DNA of 8,682 nucleotides. Origin: an uncultured Lachnospiraceae bacterium. Lineage in GTDB: Bacteria; Bacillota; Clostridia; Lachnospirales; Lachnospiraceae. Both the position numbers and the translations under genes were made by a program. Under the pieces are notes generated by a model. It saw only the letters and a list, made by a program, of their open reading frames with translations, had not been told where the DNA came from and ran no database searches. This document shows, in pieces, positions 6,082-8,682 of the stretch (position 1 is the first letter of the stretch; each line of letters starts with the position of its first letter). Location: contig CAJJNI010000093.1 of NCBI GenBank assembly GCA_905193085.1, positions 1 through 8,682 of the forward strand, in the 5' to 3' direction.

Positions 6082-8682
6082 ATACAAAATGTTATATGGT
6101 CATAATTAAAGGTGAAGTAATGACATCTGAGATAATGTCATGTGTATATAATGGAAATACTCATAAATGGGATGTAGAATTTAACAGCGGAAAAACATAT
6201 TCGTATGGATATTCGAATGTAGAAAAGTTGACTGACCCGGTAGTTTTAAATCCTGATGCATTTCAGATTAGCAGAGAAGGGCATAAATTTTTTTATATTG
6301 AATCTATACATGTATTTAAATCTTCATATGATACATATTGGCATATTTGTTTTGCTGATGGTAGAGAAAAAGATTATCCAGAGAGTGATTTAGAGATTAT
6401 AAGTTCCTGCCTTAATGATAGAAAGTCAGCAAATGTATTTGAATATATAAAGCAAATTGCAGGTTTGAATTATTTTAAGCGTGAATCGACAGACGAAAAA
6501 TTAAACTTACTGGTTAAAAAATTTGAAAAGATTTCTTTTGTAGGCAATGACGTGGCACTGGCAAAATACTTAAACCCATCTTCATTGCAGACCGGCAAAG
6601 TAAGTAAAGAGTATATACCAATTTTTCCATTTGGTTGTAATAACAGTCAATATAATGCTGTAAAAAGAGCTCTGGAAAACCAGATTAGTGTAATTCAGGG
6701 ACCGCCGGGAACCGGTAAGACGCAGACAATACTGAATATTATTGCTAATATATTGATGCAGGGAAAGACGGTGCAGATAGTATCTAACAATAATTCGGCT
6801 ACTGAAAATGTATATGAAAAATTATCTTCGTCTAAATACAATTTGGGGTTTCTTGTTGCAGCATTGGGAAATGCTGAAAATAAAAAAATATTTGTTGAGA
6901 ACCAGAATGAAAATTACCCGGATTTTTCATTGTGGAAAACAAGTGAAAATTCTGATGTGTTGAAAAGAAGAATAGAAGTGCAATCTGTCAGGTTAAAAGT
7001 TATTTTTGATAAACAAGAGGAGTTGGCATGTTTAAAACAGGAACTGTCACAGTTAATTACAGAACAGAAATATTTTAATCAATATGTTGAAGAAGCTGAT
7101 GTTGATTGGGAAAATTTAAAGTTAAGGAAAAAACTGTCATCTAAATCATGGCTGTCATTGTGGAATGAATGTCAGCTGGTTATGGAAGAAAAAAAGATAT
7201 TTGGATTTTTGTTTAAGCTAAAGGTTTTATTAAAATATCGTATGATGAACAGGAACTTGTATAAACTTGATTTTTCAAAGTTAATTATAATTTTCCAGTC
7301 AATGTATTATTGTGTAAAGAAAGAAGAATTGTTAACAGAAATTGACAATATAGAAGAGATTTTAAATAGTATTGATGAAGATTTGCCTGCAGATATGTGT
7401 AATCAGTCAATGGTTTTATTAAAAGACAAACTGGCAAGAAAATATGAAGGTAATAGCAGCAGGAGGATATTCAGTGAAGAAGATTTGTGGAAAGAATCCA
7501 GTGAATTTTTGAAAGAATATCCAGTTATTCTGAGTACGACATTTTCATCAAGAAGCAGTTTAAATTCAGATGTAGTGTATGATTATCTTATTATGGACGA
7601 GGCATCACAGGTAGATATTGTAACTGGGGCATTGTCGCTTTCCTGTGCAAAAAATGTTGTAATAGTTGGAGATACAAGACAGCTTCCTAATATTGTTCCG
7701 AATGATATTAAACTTAAGGCAGAAGCGATATTTAACAGTTTTAATTTAAATGATGGATACAGGTACACAAAAAGTTTTTTACAATCTGTTTTGGATATAA
7801 TGCCAAATGTTACACAAACATTATTGAGAGAGCATTATAGATGTCATCCTAAGATAATTGATTTTTGTAATCAGAAGTTTTATCGTGGCGAATTAATTAT
7901 AATGACAAAAGATAATGGAGAAGAAGATGTTTTGTCTGTGGTAAAAACTACTGTTGGAAATCATGAGCGAAACCATTACAGTCAACGACAGATAGATATA
8001 ATAAAAAAAGAAATTATGCCAAAATATATTTTAACTCCAGAAGATACCGGAATTATAACACCGTACAAAAATCAGGTAGAAGCATTGAAAAATGAAATAC
8101 AGGATATTGATGTAGCTACAGTACATAAGTTTCAGGGACAGGAGAAAGATAATATTATTATATCTACAGTTGACGATGAAATATCAGATTTTGCAGATGA
8201 CCCATATTTAATAAATGTTGCTGTTTCAAGGGCAAAAAAGAAGTTAATGCTGGTTGTAACAGGAAATGAACAGACGAAAGAACGGAATATAACTGATTTG
8301 ATTGATTATATTGAATATAATAATTTTGAGGTTGCCGAGAGTAAGGTTTATTCTGTTTTTGATTATCTTTATAAACAGTATACTGAGGAAAGAATAGCAT
8401 ATTTGAAGAAATATAAAAAAGTATCAGATTTTGATTCTGAAAATCTGATGTATACATTGATAAAGGATATTATTTCTGATAATAAGTATTCAGGTTTTGA
8501 TGTTGTATGTCAGGTTCCATTGAATATGTTGATTAAAGATATGGAATTATTAAATGATAGAGAGTGTGAATATGCTATGAATCAGGATACCAAACTGGAC
8601 TTCCTGATATACTACAGAATTAATAGGAACCAACAAATATACTTACGAAGTAAAGGCGGGCATCAATCAGTTTTAATCTCCA
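6078..8682 (+). CDS. SF1 helicase (DNA2/NAM7/UPF1-like) with C-terminal nuclease-like domain, cut by right window edge
   Basis: 868 codons are open to the edge with no stop. The N-terminal 200 residues hold a family-specific domain (WDVEFNSGKTYSY; YWHICFADGREKDYPESDL). The motor follows: Walker A GPPGTGKT (208-215), a long helical insertion (about 270-480), Walker B DEASQ (507-511), motif III GDTRQLP (531-537), motif IV LREHYRCHP (583-591), motif V VATVHKFQGQEKDN (679-692) and motif VI NVAVSRAKKK (713-722). All are intact, so it should be an ATP-driven nucleic-acid translocase. From about residue 790 it resembles the DUF2726-like PD-(D/E)xK end of related proteins (CEYAMNQDTKLDFLIYYRI, Asp841), but the usual IEVDG-like strand is not seen in frame. 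An in-frame ATG at 6120 with GGTGA 4 nt upstream is a rival start that drops 14 residues. Role is unknown; repair or phage defence are both possible. Confidence 0.85.
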   Translation, partial: MNTKCYMVIIKGEVMTSEIMSCVYNGNTHKWDVEFNSGKTYSYGYSNVEKLTDPVVLNPDAFQISREGHKFFYIESIHVFKSSYDTYWHICFADGREKDYPESDLEIISSCLNDRKSANVFEYIKQIAGLNYFKRESTDEKLNLLVKKFEKISFVGNDVALAKYLNPSSLQTGKVSKEYIPIFPFGCNNSQYNAVKRALENQISVIQGPPGTGKTQTILNIIANILMQGKTVQIVSNNNSATENVYEKLSSSKYNLGFLVAALGNAENKKIFVENQNENYPDFSLWKTSENSDVLKRRIEVQSVRLKVIFDKQEELACLKQELSQLITEQKYFNQYVEEADVDWENLKLRKKLSSKSWLSLWNECQLVMEEKKIFGFLFKLKVLLKYRMMNRNLYKLDFSKLIIIFQSMYYCVKKEELLTEIDNIEEILNSIDEDLPADMCNQSMVLLKDKLARKYEGNSSRRIFSEEDLWKESSEFLKEYPVILSTTFSSRSSLNSDVVYDYLIMDEASQVDIVTGALSLSCAKNVVIVGDTRQLPNIVPNDIKLKAEAIFNSFNLNDGYRYTKSFLQSVLDIMPNVTQTLLREHYRCHPKIIDFCNQKFYRGELIIMTKDNGEEDVLSVVKTTVGNHERNHYSQRQIDIIKKEIMPKYILTPEDTGIITPYKNQVEALKNEIQDIDVATVHKFQGQEKDNIIISTVDDEISDFADDPYLINVAVSRAKKKLMLVVTGNEQTKERNITDLIDYIEYNNFEVAESKVYSVFDYLYKQYTEERIAYLKKYKKVSDFDSENLMYTLIKDIISDNKYSGFDVVCQVPLNMLIKDMELLNDRECEYAMNQDTKLDFLIYYRINRNQQIYLRSKGGHQSVLIS

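Overview
The window looks like chromosomal DNA of a low-GC Gram-positive anaerobe, most likely a Lachnospiraceae-type Clostridium relative. This rests on the AT-rich composition, AGGAGG-like ribosome binding sites, and the style of the proteins (Cache-HAMP-PP2C phosphatase, DNA2/NAM7-type helicase, SEC-C protein). The genus cannot be fixed from the sequence. All genes I can support lie on the + strand.

Left part (1-1608): the last 19 codons of an unidentified gene end in a hairpin that spans its stop codon. About 260 bp without a convincing gene follow, and then a consensus-like -10 box leads into a SEC-C zinc-motif protein of 427 aa. That gene carries an exact 30-bp in-frame tandem duplication.

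Middle gap (1609-2275): about 670 bp with no intact gene, but not plain spacer. It holds a cluster of short T(G/A)ATACC repeats with a small hairpin. It also holds a clear relic of a COG2865-type (AlbA_2/HATPase) ATP-binding protein, and an open stretch in another frame that may be more decayed coding sequence. It reads as a gene graveyard left by deletion and frameshifting.

Right part (2276-8682): four co-oriented genes packed tightly. They are a PfkB-family fructokinase, a polytopic membrane protein resembling acyltransferases, a membrane-anchored Cache-HAMP-PP2C (SpoIIE/RsbU-like) serine phosphatase, and a large SF1 helicase that runs off the right edge. The membrane protein and the phosphatase overlap by 17 bp, which suggests translational coupling and perhaps shared work at the envelope. 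The helicase follows after 75 bp. Its start codon overlaps the stop of a possible five-codon leader peptide that has its own good ribosome binding site.

The points most worth a second look are the helicase's C-terminal nuclease-like region, where the expected acidic motif appears only in the +1 frame close to the window edge, the MVRYR mini-ORF before it, the COG2865 relic, and the fresh duplication in the SEC-C gene. I see no rRNA, tRNA, CRISPR array or intact insertion sequence.
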